From positions 3,658,001-3,722,000 of the forward strand of contig NZ_AP022618.1 of assembly GCF_010731615.1 (NCBI RefSeq): 64,000 nt of DNA, read 5' to 3'. Source of the stretch: Mycolicibacterium insubricum. GTDB lineage: Bacteria > Actinomycetota > Actinomycetes > Mycobacteriales > Mycobacteriaceae. Position numbers and translations under genes: made by a program. The notes beneath the pieces were generated by a model, which saw only the letters and a program-made list of their open reading frames with translations, had not been told where the DNA came from and searched no databases. Shown in pieces: positions 26,619 through 34,366 of this stretch (its first letter is position 1; every line of letters starts with the position of its first letter).

Positions 26619-27152
26619 TTATCTGGCAACGATCAGGCAGGTGCTGCTGGCAGTTGCGAGGACAGTGCCGTGACCGTCACGGAGATCGGCCTCGGCGAAG
26701 CCCGCCCGCTTCCCGGCCTTGGTTACCCACCCCCGGGCGACGATGTCGCCCTTGTACGCCTGGATCGGCCGCAGGAAGCTGACCTTGATCTCGATCGAGC
26801 TATAGCCGAAGCCTGCGGGAAGGGTCGAATGGACCGCGCAGCCGGCCGCGGAGTCGAGCACGGTGCAGGCCAGCCCGCCGTGCACCATGCCGATCGGGTT
26901 GTAGACCGATTCGTCTGGCGCACAGGCGAAGGAAACCTCCCCCTCGGCCACGTCGACCAGCCGGAAACCCATCAGCTCGCCCATCGGTGCACCCGGGATG
27001 TCGCCGCGCATCCACTTCGTGAGGAAGTCCCGTCCGGAGAGTCCGCGACCGAGCTCCGCTGTGGCGAGCGGATCGTGCCATCGGACCGTCCTGGTCCGGA
27101 CGCCGTGGGCCGCGGAGAGATCGGGATCGTTCGTGTGCGGGAAGGTGGTCAT
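26619..27152 (-). CDS. PaaI-type hotdog thioesterase
   Basis: A 177-residue hotdog-fold thioesterase. The PaaI-type motif NPIGMVHGGLACTVLDSAAGCAV contains the HGG turn and the acidic residue of the active-site helix; the conserved strands YSSIEIKVSFLRPI and GDIVARGWVTKAGKRAGFAEADL follow. It probably cleaves an aryl- or acyl-CoA thioester to release a trapped intermediate. ATG 27152 is preferred because AAGGAG lies 9 bp upstream; upstream in-frame starts (27170, 27194) have no site. It diverges from the HxlR gene, with a palindrome between them. Confidence 0.86.
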   Translation of the reverse strand: MTTFPHTNDPDLSAAHGVRTRTVRWHDPLATAELGRGLSGRDFLTKWMRGDIPGAPMGELMGFRLVDVAEGEVSFACAPDESVYNPIGMVHGGLACTVLDSAAGCAVHSTLPAGFGYSSIEIKVSFLRPIQAYKGDIVARGWVTKAGKRAGFAEADLRDGHGTVLATASSTCLIVAR

Positions 27153-27231
27153 CGTCGTTTTCTCCTTCATGTGCTCGTAGTCGGCAGGCACCACAGACGC
27201 ACGTACCTGCCACTCGGGTGTCCGCTCTAGC

Positions 27232-27243
27232 TTCTTTAAAGAA
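27232..27243. promoter_or_regulatory. 12-bp palindrome TTCTTTAAAGAA between thioesterase and HxlR genes
   Basis: A perfect palindrome, flanked by CTAGC on the left and an AGTTAGCTAG stretch on the right. It lies 48 bp upstream of the HxlR gene and 80 bp upstream of the thioesterase start. It is strikingly AT-rich for this genome and is a likely operator for the winged-helix regulator encoded next to it. Confidence 0.5.
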
Positions 27244-27290
27244 AGTTAGCTAGACTCTATCTGACTGTCAATATCGAAGTGAGGTGCATC

Positions 27291-27782
27291 GTGGACTGGC
27301 TCAGCCTCGACACGCAGAACTGCCCCGTGCAACGCACGCTCGCGCTCGTCGGCGAAAAGTGGAGCCTGCTTCTCATTCGCGAAACGATCAACGGCGTCCG
27401 CAGGTTCGACGACTTCCGGGACCATCTGGGCATGTCCGAGGCCGTCTTGTCGGACCGGCTCCGCAAACTCCTGGCCGCCGGCATCCTCGACACCCGCCCG
27501 TACCGCCCGGAAGGCGGTCGCACCCGCAACGAGTACGTACTCACCGACAAGGGCTGGGACCTCTGGCCGGTGATCGTCTCACTCATGCAATGGGGCGACA
27601 AGTACACCGCGGACCCCGAAGGGCCGTTCCTCGACGTCCGCCACGCCGACTGCGGCGCGCCGGTTCGCGTGATCGTCGAATGCAGCGACAGTCACGAAGA
27701 AGTCACACGCACGCAGATCACCGTCAACCCGGGGCCGTCGGCCCGCGAGCGCACAGTGGCCCGAAACCTGGAGTCACGATGA
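27291..27782 (+). CDS. HxlR-family winged-helix transcriptional regulator
   Basis: About 163 residues. The HxlR domain covers residues 5-100: NCPVQRTLALVGEKWSLLLI opening, recognition helix around MSEAVLSDRLRKLLAAGIL, and the RNEYVLTDKGWDLWPVI wing. The C-terminal part, with cysteines at ADCGAPV and VECSDS, may sense ligand. GTG 27291 has GAGGTG just upstream; GTG 27279 is an alternative. Its stop overlaps the ATG of the FAD oxidoreductase (ATGA at 27779-27782). It probably controls that enzyme and the divergent thioesterase through the palindrome at 27232. Confidence 0.85.
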   Translation: MDWLSLDTQNCPVQRTLALVGEKWSLLLIRETINGVRRFDDFRDHLGMSEAVLSDRLRKLLAAGILDTRPYRPEGGRTRNEYVLTDKGWDLWPVIVSLMQWGDKYTADPEGPFLDVRHADCGAPVRVIVECSDSHEEVTRTQITVNPGPSARERTVARNLESR

Positions 27783-29593
27783 TCGACGCACGTCAGCACC
27801 CCCCACTCGGCACCACGGACCTCCTCGTCCTGGCGACCGACTTCGACGACCGCGGCGGCTGGGTGCTCGATTCACAGTTCCAGTCCCAGATGGGCGGCGC
27901 GTACCTCCTGGCCCACGGACTCGGGAGCCCCGTCGCCGATGCCTCGGCCTCCGTCCAGATCCCGCACCCGGGCGAGTACCACGTCTGGGCACGTGCCAAG
28001 GACTGGGTGCCGGCGCACCACCCGGGGCGCTTCACCGTCACCATCGGCGATCAGACCCTGGAGACGGAGTTCGGTGCGAACGGTCAAGACTGGTCGTGGG
28101 AACGCGCTGGCACCGTCAGCCTCTCCGAGGGCGCCGCGCGAATCGAGCTGCACGATCTGACCGGCTTCGACGGACGGTGCGACGCCATCTACCTCAGCCT
28201 CAGCGATGTCCCGCCGCCGGAGGGGAACAACGCCGTCACCCGGGCCTGGCGCCGACGCCTGCGCAGGCTGCCCGCCAGCCCAGAGAACGCCGGCAAGTTC
28301 GACGTCATCGTGGTCGGTGGCGGCGTTACCGGTGCCGCCGGAACTCTCGCCGCAGCGCGGCTGGGGCTGCGCGTGGGCCTGATCCACGGCCGACCGGTAC
28401 TCGGCGGCAACGCGAGCGTCGAGATCGGACTCACGCCCCGCGGGGAGACCGGCCCGCTCGTGCACGAGCTCATCGCGCGGCATCCCGACGGTGACCTGCT
28501 CGCCCGCGACGTACTCGACCGGGAGGCGAACGTCTCGGTGTTCACCGAGCACGAGGTCTTCGACGTCGTCGTCGACGGCCGGCGGGTCACCGCGGTCGAT
28601 GCCCGCGACACTCGCACGGGGGCGGAGTACCGGTTCACGGCGCCGATTGTGATCGACTGCAGCGGAACGGCGATCGTCGGCTTATTGGCCGGAGCACGCA
28701 CCCTGTTCGGAAACGAATCGGCGGCCGAGTACGGCGAGCCGTCCGCGCCGGCCGAGCACCTCGACCAACATCACGGCCACACGGTGTTCTTCCGCACGCG
28801 CGAATCGGATGCGGCGGTGACCTTCCCGGACGTCCCTTGGGCGCAGGAGGTCGCCAAGGACTACGCGAACCTCAACGGTCAGCTCAGCGAGCCCGGCGTG
28901 GACAACGTCCCCGGCCCCGTCGCCGGTCGGTTCCGTACGCCGGACCCGGAGATCCGCCGGCGGATGCTGGTCCCCGCCACCCACTTCTGGGAGTACGGGC
29001 AGTGGCTGGACCCGTACACCCAGGGCGAACAGATCCGCGACCACCTCCTCCGCGCCGTGTACGGGACCTTCGCCAACGTCAAACAGATCGAGCCCGAGAC
29101 CTACGCGAACCTCGCGCTGGACTGGGTGGCCTTCGTCGCGGGGCAGGGCGAGTTCCGGCGCTACCTCGGCGACTACGTCCTCACCGAGACCGACATCCGC
29201 GAGCACCGGGAGTTCCCCGACGCCGTCGCGCTGAACTCCGGTCCGTTCTGCCTGCACTACCCGATCGACAAGGACTACGACTTCCGGCTCCGCGACTGGA
29301 AGTGGGACACCCGCGACGGGCTGCCCTTCGAGGTGCCCTTCCGCTGCCTGTACTCCGCGGACCTCGACAACGTCATGATGGCCGGCAAGCACATCAGCGT
29401 CACCCACATCGCCGGTTCGACCACCAAGTTCATGGGCAACGGCGCCCAACACGCCATCGCCACCGCCGCCGCCGCGGCACTGTGCCTAAAGCACGAGGTG
29501 ACTCCGCAACGACTCGCAGCCGACCACATCGATGAACTCCAGCGAACGGTGGCGGGGCTGACCGAGGCCGGCGTGGGAAGTGCACAGTCGTAG
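27779..29593 (+). CDS. FAD-dependent oxidoreductase with N-terminal beta-sandwich-like domain
   Basis: A 604-residue protein with two parts. Residues 1-150 contain strands such as PHPGEYHVWARAKDW and ELHDLTGFDGRCDAIYLS, resembling galactose/carbohydrate-binding-like modules. From residue 175 comes a Rossmann FAD domain (DVIVVGGGVTGAAGTLAAAR, then VLGGNASVEIGL) of the FAD_oxidored type, with a C-terminal FAD-contact region AGKHISVTHIAGSTTKFMGNG. Substrate unknown; relatives often act on sugars or ring compounds. ATG 27779 overlaps the HxlR stop and has GGAG 7 bp upstream. It is the only large redox enzyme of this block, so it may carry out the first oxidative step. Confidence 0.78.
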   Translation: MIDARQHPPLGTTDLLVLATDFDDRGGWVLDSQFQSQMGGAYLLAHGLGSPVADASASVQIPHPGEYHVWARAKDWVPAHHPGRFTVTIGDQTLETEFGANGQDWSWERAGTVSLSEGAARIELHDLTGFDGRCDAIYLSLSDVPPPEGNNAVTRAWRRRLRRLPASPENAGKFDVIVVGGGVTGAAGTLAAARLGLRVGLIHGRPVLGGNASVEIGLTPRGETGPLVHELIARHPDGDLLARDVLDREANVSVFTEHEVFDVVVDGRRVTAVDARDTRTGAEYRFTAPIVIDCSGTAIVGLLAGARTLFGNESAAEYGEPSAPAEHLDQHHGHTVFFRTRESDAAVTFPDVPWAQEVAKDYANLNGQLSEPGVDNVPGPVAGRFRTPDPEIRRRMLVPATHFWEYGQWLDPYTQGEQIRDHLLRAVYGTFANVKQIEPETYANLALDWVAFVAGQGEFRRYLGDYVLTETDIREHREFPDAVALNSGPFCLHYPIDKDYDFRLRDWKWDTRDGLPFEVPFRCLYSADLDNVMMAGKHISVTHIAGSTTKFMGNGAQHAIATAAAAALCLKHEVTPQRLAADHIDELQRTVAGLTEAGVGSAQS

Positions 29594-29670
29594 GAGCTGA
29601 TGAGACGTGCAAGACGCTTCACCTGCCCGCGACCGGGGGGAAGGGCTGCGTCACCATCCATCGCGTGGAA

Positions 29671-30198
29671 TCAGGCGTTCTCCCAGCTGGTCGGCGCCGC
29701 GTCGAGGTCGATCTCGAGCGTCTCGAGAAAGCGCGCCGTCATCATGTAGAACCCGGTGAGCAGGGAGACCGTGGCGGCACCCTGCTCACCGAGGACGGCC
29801 ACGGCACCGTCGAACGCCGCGGTACCCGCCTTCGGCTGCGCAACCATGTCGTCGACGAACCGCAGAACCGCGCGTTCGCCCTCCGTCAGCGTGCTGAACT
29901 CCCCAGACTGAATCGCTGCGAGCTCGTCCTGGCCCACGCCGACCGACGTGGCGATATCGGCGTGCTGCATCCACTCGTAGGAACTGCCGCAGAGGACGCC
30001 GACGCGGAGAATGACCATCTCCCGGATCCGGGGTGCCAGAGGCGAACTCGACAGCGCTGCCCCCAGAGCAAGATAGCCGTCCGCGATGTCGGGCGTCGTT
30101 CGCAGCAGGCCCGCGACGAGGTTCGCGGGGAATCGGTGGTAGATCGTCTTCTCCCGCTCGGTTGCGACCGAGGTGTCGACGAGGGCGATCCTTGCCAT
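29671..30198 (-). CDS. carboxymuconolactone decarboxylase / AhpD-like protein
   Basis: A 175-residue all-alpha CMD-family protein. The core reads REMVILRVGVLCGSSYEWMQHADIA, with the family's conserved EW..H pair, followed by TEGERAVLRFVDDMV. It lacks the AhpD CxxC pair, so peroxidase reduction is unlikely; decarboxylation or isomerisation of a lactone or ring acid is more plausible. It is the last gene of the minus-strand operon beginning at 33541 and lies 13 bp after the second CMD gene. It converges with the FAD oxidoreductase across 77 bp with no recognisable gene. Confidence 0.78.
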   Translation of the reverse strand: MARIALVDTSVATEREKTIYHRFPANLVAGLLRTTPDIADGYLALGAALSSSPLAPRIREMVILRVGVLCGSSYEWMQHADIATSVGVGQDELAAIQSGEFSTLTEGERAVLRFVDDMVAQPKAGTAAFDGAVAVLGEQGAATVSLLTGFYMMTARFLETLEIDLDAAPTSWENA

Positions 30199-30211
30199 GA
30201 TGTCTTCCTGT

Positions 30212-30592
30212 TCAGTCGGTTTCGTCGAAGACCTGCTGGACGGTGCGCATCGCGGCCAACGAGGCGGGCGCGCCGCAGTACCCCGCGGTCTGGATGATCG
30301 CCTCGACGATCTCCTCGCGGCTCAGGCCGTTGGTGAGCGCCCCGCGGACGTGCCCGGCCAGCTCGCCCTCGGCACGCAGCGCGGTCAGCATGCCGATGTT
30401 GAGCAGGCTACGATCCCGGCGGCTCAGGCCCGGCCGGTTCCAGACGGCGTCCCAGACGTGTTCGGTGACGTGCCGCTGCAGCTCCTCGGATGCCGTCCCC
30501 GCGGTCCGGGCGAGAGCACGATCGACGAAATCGTCGCCCATCACCTGCCTCCGCGTCGCCATCCCGGCGTCGTACGCACTCTCGTCGGTCAC
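30212..30592 (-). CDS. 4-carboxymuconolactone decarboxylase-family protein (PcaC-like)
   Basis: A 126-residue CMD protein close to PcaC in length and layout: GMATRRQVMGDDFVDRAL at the N-terminus, VWDAVWNRPGLSRRDRSLLNIGMLTAL and GHVRGALTNGLSREEIVEAIIQTAGYCGAPASL. PcaC decarboxylates gamma-carboxymuconolactone in the protocatechuate branch of the beta-ketoadipate pathway. No other pca gene is here, so it probably acts on an analogous lactone. GTG 30592 is chosen because it overlaps the MBL stop (GTGA type) and family similarity begins just after; the longer frame upstream is a shadow of the MBL gene. Confidence 0.83.
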   Translation of the reverse strand: MTDESAYDAGMATRRQVMGDDFVDRALARTAGTASEELQRHVTEHVWDAVWNRPGLSRRDRSLLNIGMLTALRAEGELAGHVRGALTNGLSREEIVEAIIQTAGYCGAPASLAAMRTVQQVFDETD

Positions 30593-31296
30593 GCGGACTC
30601 CCGATTCACCTGGATCGACGGTCCATGCCCGGGAACGATCGTGCGAGCGGGGTGGTTCTCGAGAAGCCGTGCACTGTCGCGCGTGCGGGCCTCGTCCTGG
30701 TTGAAGAACGCAGGCAAGATCTGCGGACCGGAACACGGGCTGAGCGGGTGCCCGGTGACGAGGGCGTCACCGGAGAACAGCACGCCCTCGCTCTCCAGGA
30801 AGTACGCCGTGTGCCCCGTTGTGTGGCCTGGTGTCGCGATCGTCGTCAGTCGCCCGGGCAGGTCCACGTCGTCGGCGCTGACGGCCGACGGGACCTTCAG
30901 GTCCATGCGCCCCCGGACCGCGATCATGGTCTGGGCCACCCAGCGCCGGCCCGCGGAGTACGTGAGCTGTTGGAGCATCTCCTTCGGCGTGATCTGCTCC
31001 AGGTACTCGCGCCGGGCGTGCGGCACCTCGGCTGCGCCGGTGTAGACCGGCATCCCGACCTTCTCGACGAGAGTGGGGATCGCGCCGATGTGGTCAAGGT
31101 GCGCGTGGGTGATGAGGACCGCGGCCACGTCGGCAGGGTCGTGCCCGATCTCACCCAACGACTTCAGCAAGTCGGCCGTGTCGCCGTAGTAGCCCGCGTC
31201 GATGAGCGTCACGCCGGCATCGCTGGTGACCAGCGCCCAGTTGACGTTCGTCCCCGCCACCGCGTAGACCGAGTCGGATACCTGGTCGATCTTCAT
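30589..31296 (-). CDS. MBL-fold metallo-hydrolase
   Basis: A 235-residue metallo-beta-lactamase-fold hydrolase with zinc motif THAHLDH (His64, His66, Asp68, His69), a later histidine in TPGHTTGH, the Asp of FSGDALV and the terminal PGHGP histidine. Activity could be lactonase, thioesterase or glyoxalase-II-like. In this operon, beside two CMD proteins and a FAH enzyme, hydrolysis of a lactone intermediate is the attractive reading (inference). Its ATG overlaps the stop of the FAH gene by 4 bp, as do its other operon junctions. Confidence 0.87.
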   Translation of the reverse strand: MKIDQVSDSVYAVAGTNVNWALVTSDAGVTLIDAGYYGDTADLLKSLGEIGHDPADVAAVLITHAHLDHIGAIPTLVEKVGMPVYTGAAEVPHARREYLEQITPKEMLQQLTYSAGRRWVAQTMIAVRGRMDLKVPSAVSADDVDLPGRLTTIATPGHTTGHTAYFLESEGVLFSGDALVTGHPLSPCSGPQILPAFFNQDEARTRDSARLLENHPARTIVPGHGPSIQVNRESA

Positions 31297-32210
31297 TCTT
31301 CTCCTCCGATGAGGTGCTCGACGACCCCGATGCCGTCGATCTCGAGCCGCAGCGTCTGGCCGGGGGCGAGCCAGCGCCCCAACTCCATTCCCGATCCGCC
31401 GGGCAGCGTCCCCGTCGAGAACAGTTCTCCGGGGAAGAGCTGCTCGCCCTGCGAGCAGTGCGCGATCGCCTCGCCCAGCGAGTACCGCATTCCCTCTGTT
31501 CCCGTCTCCGCGACCAGCTCACCGTCGATCGTCACGCTCGCCGTCCGCCGATCGAGATCGGCTTCGAGGTCCGGCCCCGTGACCGCGGTCGACGACATGG
31601 AGCTCACGAAGTGCTTGGACCGCTGCGGCCCGAAACCCGATTGCATCTCGGCAAGCTGCACATCCCGGGCCGAGAAGTCGTTGATGACGACGAGGGCGCC
31701 GATGGCCGCCGCCGCCTCCTCCGGTGAGGCGTTGAGCAGCGGGCGCGCCAGCACCGCACCGAGCTCCAGCTCGAAGTCGAGCGCTGTCGTGTACGCCGGG
31801 GCGTGGACCGGCGCACCGGACGGGATGATCGTGAGAGCGTTGGACATGTAGTAGATCGGCTGGCGGTACCACAGCGAGTTCGGGCGGAACTGCGGGAAGC
31901 TCTCGCCGTTCTCCCGCTCGAAGGCGACGGCCTCCTCGTAGACCTGAGGCATGAATCGTCGGGCCATCCCACGGGAGGCGTCGATCACGTGCTTCTCGAA
32001 GAGCATGAAGTCGCGAAAGGACCCCGGGCACACCGGAAGCACCGCGGCACCGTCGGGCATGCCCGCGTACCGCGCGAGCTCGAAGTCCTGCCGGAACGGC
32101 GACTGCCAGGCGAGCTGCTCGCTCGCCCGCCAGCCCTCGCCGGTGTCGGCCTGCGCCTCGATGCCGCCGCCGGCACGGTTGAGCAGTCGCCGAATCGTGT
32201 TCCGGCTCAT
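31293..32210 (-). CDS. fumarylacetoacetate hydrolase (FAH) family protein
   Basis: A 305-residue FAH-fold enzyme. The metal-binding core reads YTTALDFELELGAVLARP followed by INDFSARDVQLAEM, and the C-terminal GTLPGGSGMELGRWLAPGQTLRLEIDGIG segment is typical. Members cleave C-C bonds or decarboxylate beta-diketo and oxo-dioic acids at the end of aromatic ring pathways. Here it probably cleaves a ring-opened diketo acid produced by the neighbouring alpha/beta hydrolase and lactonase steps (inference). Four-base overlaps join it to genes on both sides. Confidence 0.87.
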   Translation of the reverse strand: MSRNTIRRLLNRAGGGIEAQADTGEGWRASEQLAWQSPFRQDFELARYAGMPDGAAVLPVCPGSFRDFMLFEKHVIDASRGMARRFMPQVYEEAVAFERENGESFPQFRPNSLWYRQPIYYMSNALTIIPSGAPVHAPAYTTALDFELELGAVLARPLLNASPEEAAAAIGALVVINDFSARDVQLAEMQSGFGPQRSKHFVSSMSSTAVTGPDLEADLDRRTASVTIDGELVAETGTEGMRYSLGEAIAHCSQGEQLFPGELFSTGTLPGGSGMELGRWLAPGQTLRLEIDGIGVVEHLIGGEE

Positions 32211-33541
32211 GACCGCACCGCCCCGTCGGCGGCGAGCAGGTGGCGACGGAAGAAGTCGTACGACAGCCGAATCCAGTCATCGCCGTGGCCCATGGCGCAG
32301 TGGTCATCACCGTCGTACAGCACAAGCTCGCCGTGGGGTGCGCCGATGGCGATGTCGATCGAGTCCTGGGTGCTGACGAGCGTGTCGTCGGCCCCGTTGA
32401 TCACCAACAACGGGATGGGAATGCGCGCGTAGTAGTCGGCGATCGGCATGGCCCCGAGCTTCTTCAGGGTGTCCGCCATGCTCGTCGCACCCGCGGCGTT
32501 GCTCAGCGTGGACACCATGATCTCCGGCAAGCCGAACGATGCGGCCGGTCCGAAGCTCCGGTTCGTGGGCGCCCCGTTCGCGACGGCAACCTTCAGGCGC
32601 GGGTCGACCGCCGCCATACGGGTGGCCCAGTAGGCGCCGAAGCTGAGGCCCATCAGCCCGATGCGCTCGCCGTCCACCCGAGGATCGCCGGCGAGGAAGT
32701 CGATGACCTTCGTGTACACGCGCTCAGCGGCGGGCGACAGCGACTCGCGGTAGGCGTAGGTGCCCGGCATCTCCATGACGAACATCGCGATGCCGCCTGA
32801 CCGGTACTTCAGCAGCGGGAGGAGGGCCTCGGCCAGCGTGCCCTCGACGCCGTTGGTCAGGAGCACGACGGGCGGCTTCTCCGCGCCGTTCGGGACCACG
32901 AAGTAGCCGCGCACCAGGTCCCCGTCGCCGAAGGGGATCTCCACCAGCTCGATCGTCACACCCATCGCGGGCGCCAGCGCGGTCAGCAGGATCTCGCCGA
33001 GGACGTGCGAGCGCTCGTAGGCGCGGAGCCGGAGCGGGCTCCAGCCCGGCCAGGCCGCGACGAACTCGTAGGTCATCGCCTTGATCAGGCCGTCGAGTGC
33101 GGTCGCCGCATCGGCGTGGACGGGATTCTCCGCGCAGAAGCGATCGGCCGCAAGAGGATCGGCTGCGGCATCACGATCGGCGAGGATCGTGACGGCGGGG
33201 GCGAGCAGCTCGCCCAGGGCGCGGACATCTACCGTTCCGCCGCCGAGCAGTTCGCTCGTGCCCGGCCCTCCGAGCTCGGCGAGCGCAGCGTCGGCCGCAG
33301 CCAAGTGCCGGTCGGCGATGGCCTCCCAGTAGCCGGCCCAGTTCGCGTCCTCGAACGATCGACACCCATCCAACTGCTGATGGAACTCATCCTTGTCGAT
33401 CCCGCCGAGGTGCGTGAATCGGTCGGCGAAGAGCTTCGGCAGGAAGGGCGCCGGGCCGAGCCGGCGAGTCGCCGCCTCGGTCGTGTGTGTGAGAGCGCAG
33501 GCGGTCACCATCGCTCGCTGGGCCAGGTCGGTCAGGGACAT
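32207..33541 (-). CDS. alpha/beta hydrolase, FrsA / dihydropseudooxynicotine-hydrolase-like
   Basis: A 444-residue protein with a helical N-terminal cap (about 1-190) and an alpha/beta hydrolase domain. Nucleophile elbow GLSFGAYW (Ser300), acidic residue in VINGADDTLV and histidine in YDGDDHCAMGHG complete the triad. Size and cap match the FrsA-like group, which includes C-C bond hydrolases such as 2,6-dihydropseudooxynicotine hydrolase. That fits cleavage of a side chain or ring from a 1,3-dicarbonyl-type substrate (inference). ATG 33541 has GGAGG with a 7-bp spacer. It is the first gene of a five-gene minus-strand operon divergent from the TetR gene. Confidence 0.8.
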   Translation of the reverse strand: MSLTDLAQRAMVTACALTHTTEAATRRLGPAPFLPKLFADRFTHLGGIDKDEFHQQLDGCRSFEDANWAGYWEAIADRHLAAADAALAELGGPGTSELLGGGTVDVRALGELLAPAVTILADRDAAADPLAADRFCAENPVHADAATALDGLIKAMTYEFVAAWPGWSPLRLRAYERSHVLGEILLTALAPAMGVTIELVEIPFGDGDLVRGYFVVPNGAEKPPVVLLTNGVEGTLAEALLPLLKYRSGGIAMFVMEMPGTYAYRESLSPAAERVYTKVIDFLAGDPRVDGERIGLMGLSFGAYWATRMAAVDPRLKVAVANGAPTNRSFGPAASFGLPEIMVSTLSNAAGATSMADTLKKLGAMPIADYYARIPIPLLVINGADDTLVSTQDSIDIAIGAPHGELVLYDGDDHCAMGHGDDWIRLSYDFFRRHLLAADGAVRS

Positions 33542-33567
33542 CGTGGTTCCTCCGGGATGCTACTACC

Positions 33568-33632
33568 GCAGAATCCTCTGCTTTTGGATGATGCTACGAC
33601 TGAATTCAGGCAAACGCAATAGTTTCTGCGTT
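33568..33632. promoter_or_regulatory. divergent promoter region with two inverted repeats
   Basis: Between the hydrolase operon and the TetR gene are GCAGA-N4-TCTGC at 33568-33581 and AACGCA-N8-TGCGTT at 33613-33632. The second lies 11 bp before the TetR GTG and could block both transcription directions. Either may be the operator of the divergent TetR protein. Confidence 0.45.
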
Positions 33633-33643
33633 AACATGCCCCT

Positions 33644-34327
33644 GTGGCCGAATCCGAAGCGCTCCGCCGACCAGGAGGTCGTTCTGCTCGCGTGCGCGAC
33701 GCCGTCCACCAGGCCGTCCTGGAGACGGTGATCGAGCTGGGGGTGGACAAGGTCGGCATCCCCGAGGTCAGCCGCCGCGCCGGCGTGCGCGACAGCTCGA
33801 TCTACCGACGCTGGGGAACGCGCGAGAACCTCCTCGTCGACGCGCTCGTGTCCGCCAGCGAGGATTCGCTCCCCGTGCCGGACACGGGATCCCTCCACGG
33901 CGACCTCACGGCCTTCGCGAGCGCTCTCATCGACTACCTGGGCACTCCCCTGGGCGACGGACTCGCGCGGACACTCGCCTTCATCCCCGACTCCGAGGGC
34001 ATCCGGTCCGCGCGGGAAGAGTTCTGGAACGCCCGACTGCAGACGCTCCTGCCGATGATCGCTCGGGCGATCGAGCGCGGTGAGGTGCCGCCGGACGTCG
34101 ACGGGCGCATCCTCATCGAGCTCGTCATCGCACCGATCCACTTCCGGCATCTGCTCACCCGGGAACACACCGACCACGCACTCGCGAGCAGCCTCGCAGC
34201 CACGGCAATTCGGGCAGCACAAACCACCCCGGTTTCATCGTCGGAAACCTCGGTTGACCATGAACAGGCTCACCGCGCGGCCCGTCCGGTGGCCGGCGTG
34301 ACGTGTGCCCCTGAACCCATCAAATGA
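33644..34327 (+). CDS. TetR-family transcriptional regulator
   Basis: A 227-residue TetR-type repressor. The DNA-binding domain lies at about residues 15-60, with recognition helix region IPEVSRRAGVRDSSIYRRWGTRENLLVDAL; a ligand domain ends FRHLLTREHTDHALASSLAA. GTG 33644 starts VAESEALRRP; similarity begins soon after. Divergent from, and 102 bp away from, the hydrolase/FAH/MBL/CMD operon, so it is probably that operon's substrate-responsive repressor. The C-terminal 40 residues beyond the last helix look unstructured. Confidence 0.87.
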   Translation: MAESEALRRPGGRSARVRDAVHQAVLETVIELGVDKVGIPEVSRRAGVRDSSIYRRWGTRENLLVDALVSASEDSLPVPDTGSLHGDLTAFASALIDYLGTPLGDGLARTLAFIPDSEGIRSAREEFWNARLQTLLPMIARAIERGEVPPDVDGRILIELVIAPIHFRHLLTREHTDHALASSLAATAIRAAQTTPVSSSETSVDHEQAHRAARPVAGVTCAPEPIK

Positions 34328-34366
34328 TGGGCATGCCGGACCCGGCCGATCAGCAACTCTCCGATG

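Noticed and set aside
29594..29670. 77-bp gap between the FAD oxidoreductase and CMD gene as possible terminator
   Set aside because: No hairpin with T run found on inspection.
26619..34327. Calling the block a genomic island
   Set aside because: No integrase, transposase, tRNA target or direct-repeat boundaries are visible, and base composition could not be computed here; kept only as a suspected acquisition in the findings.
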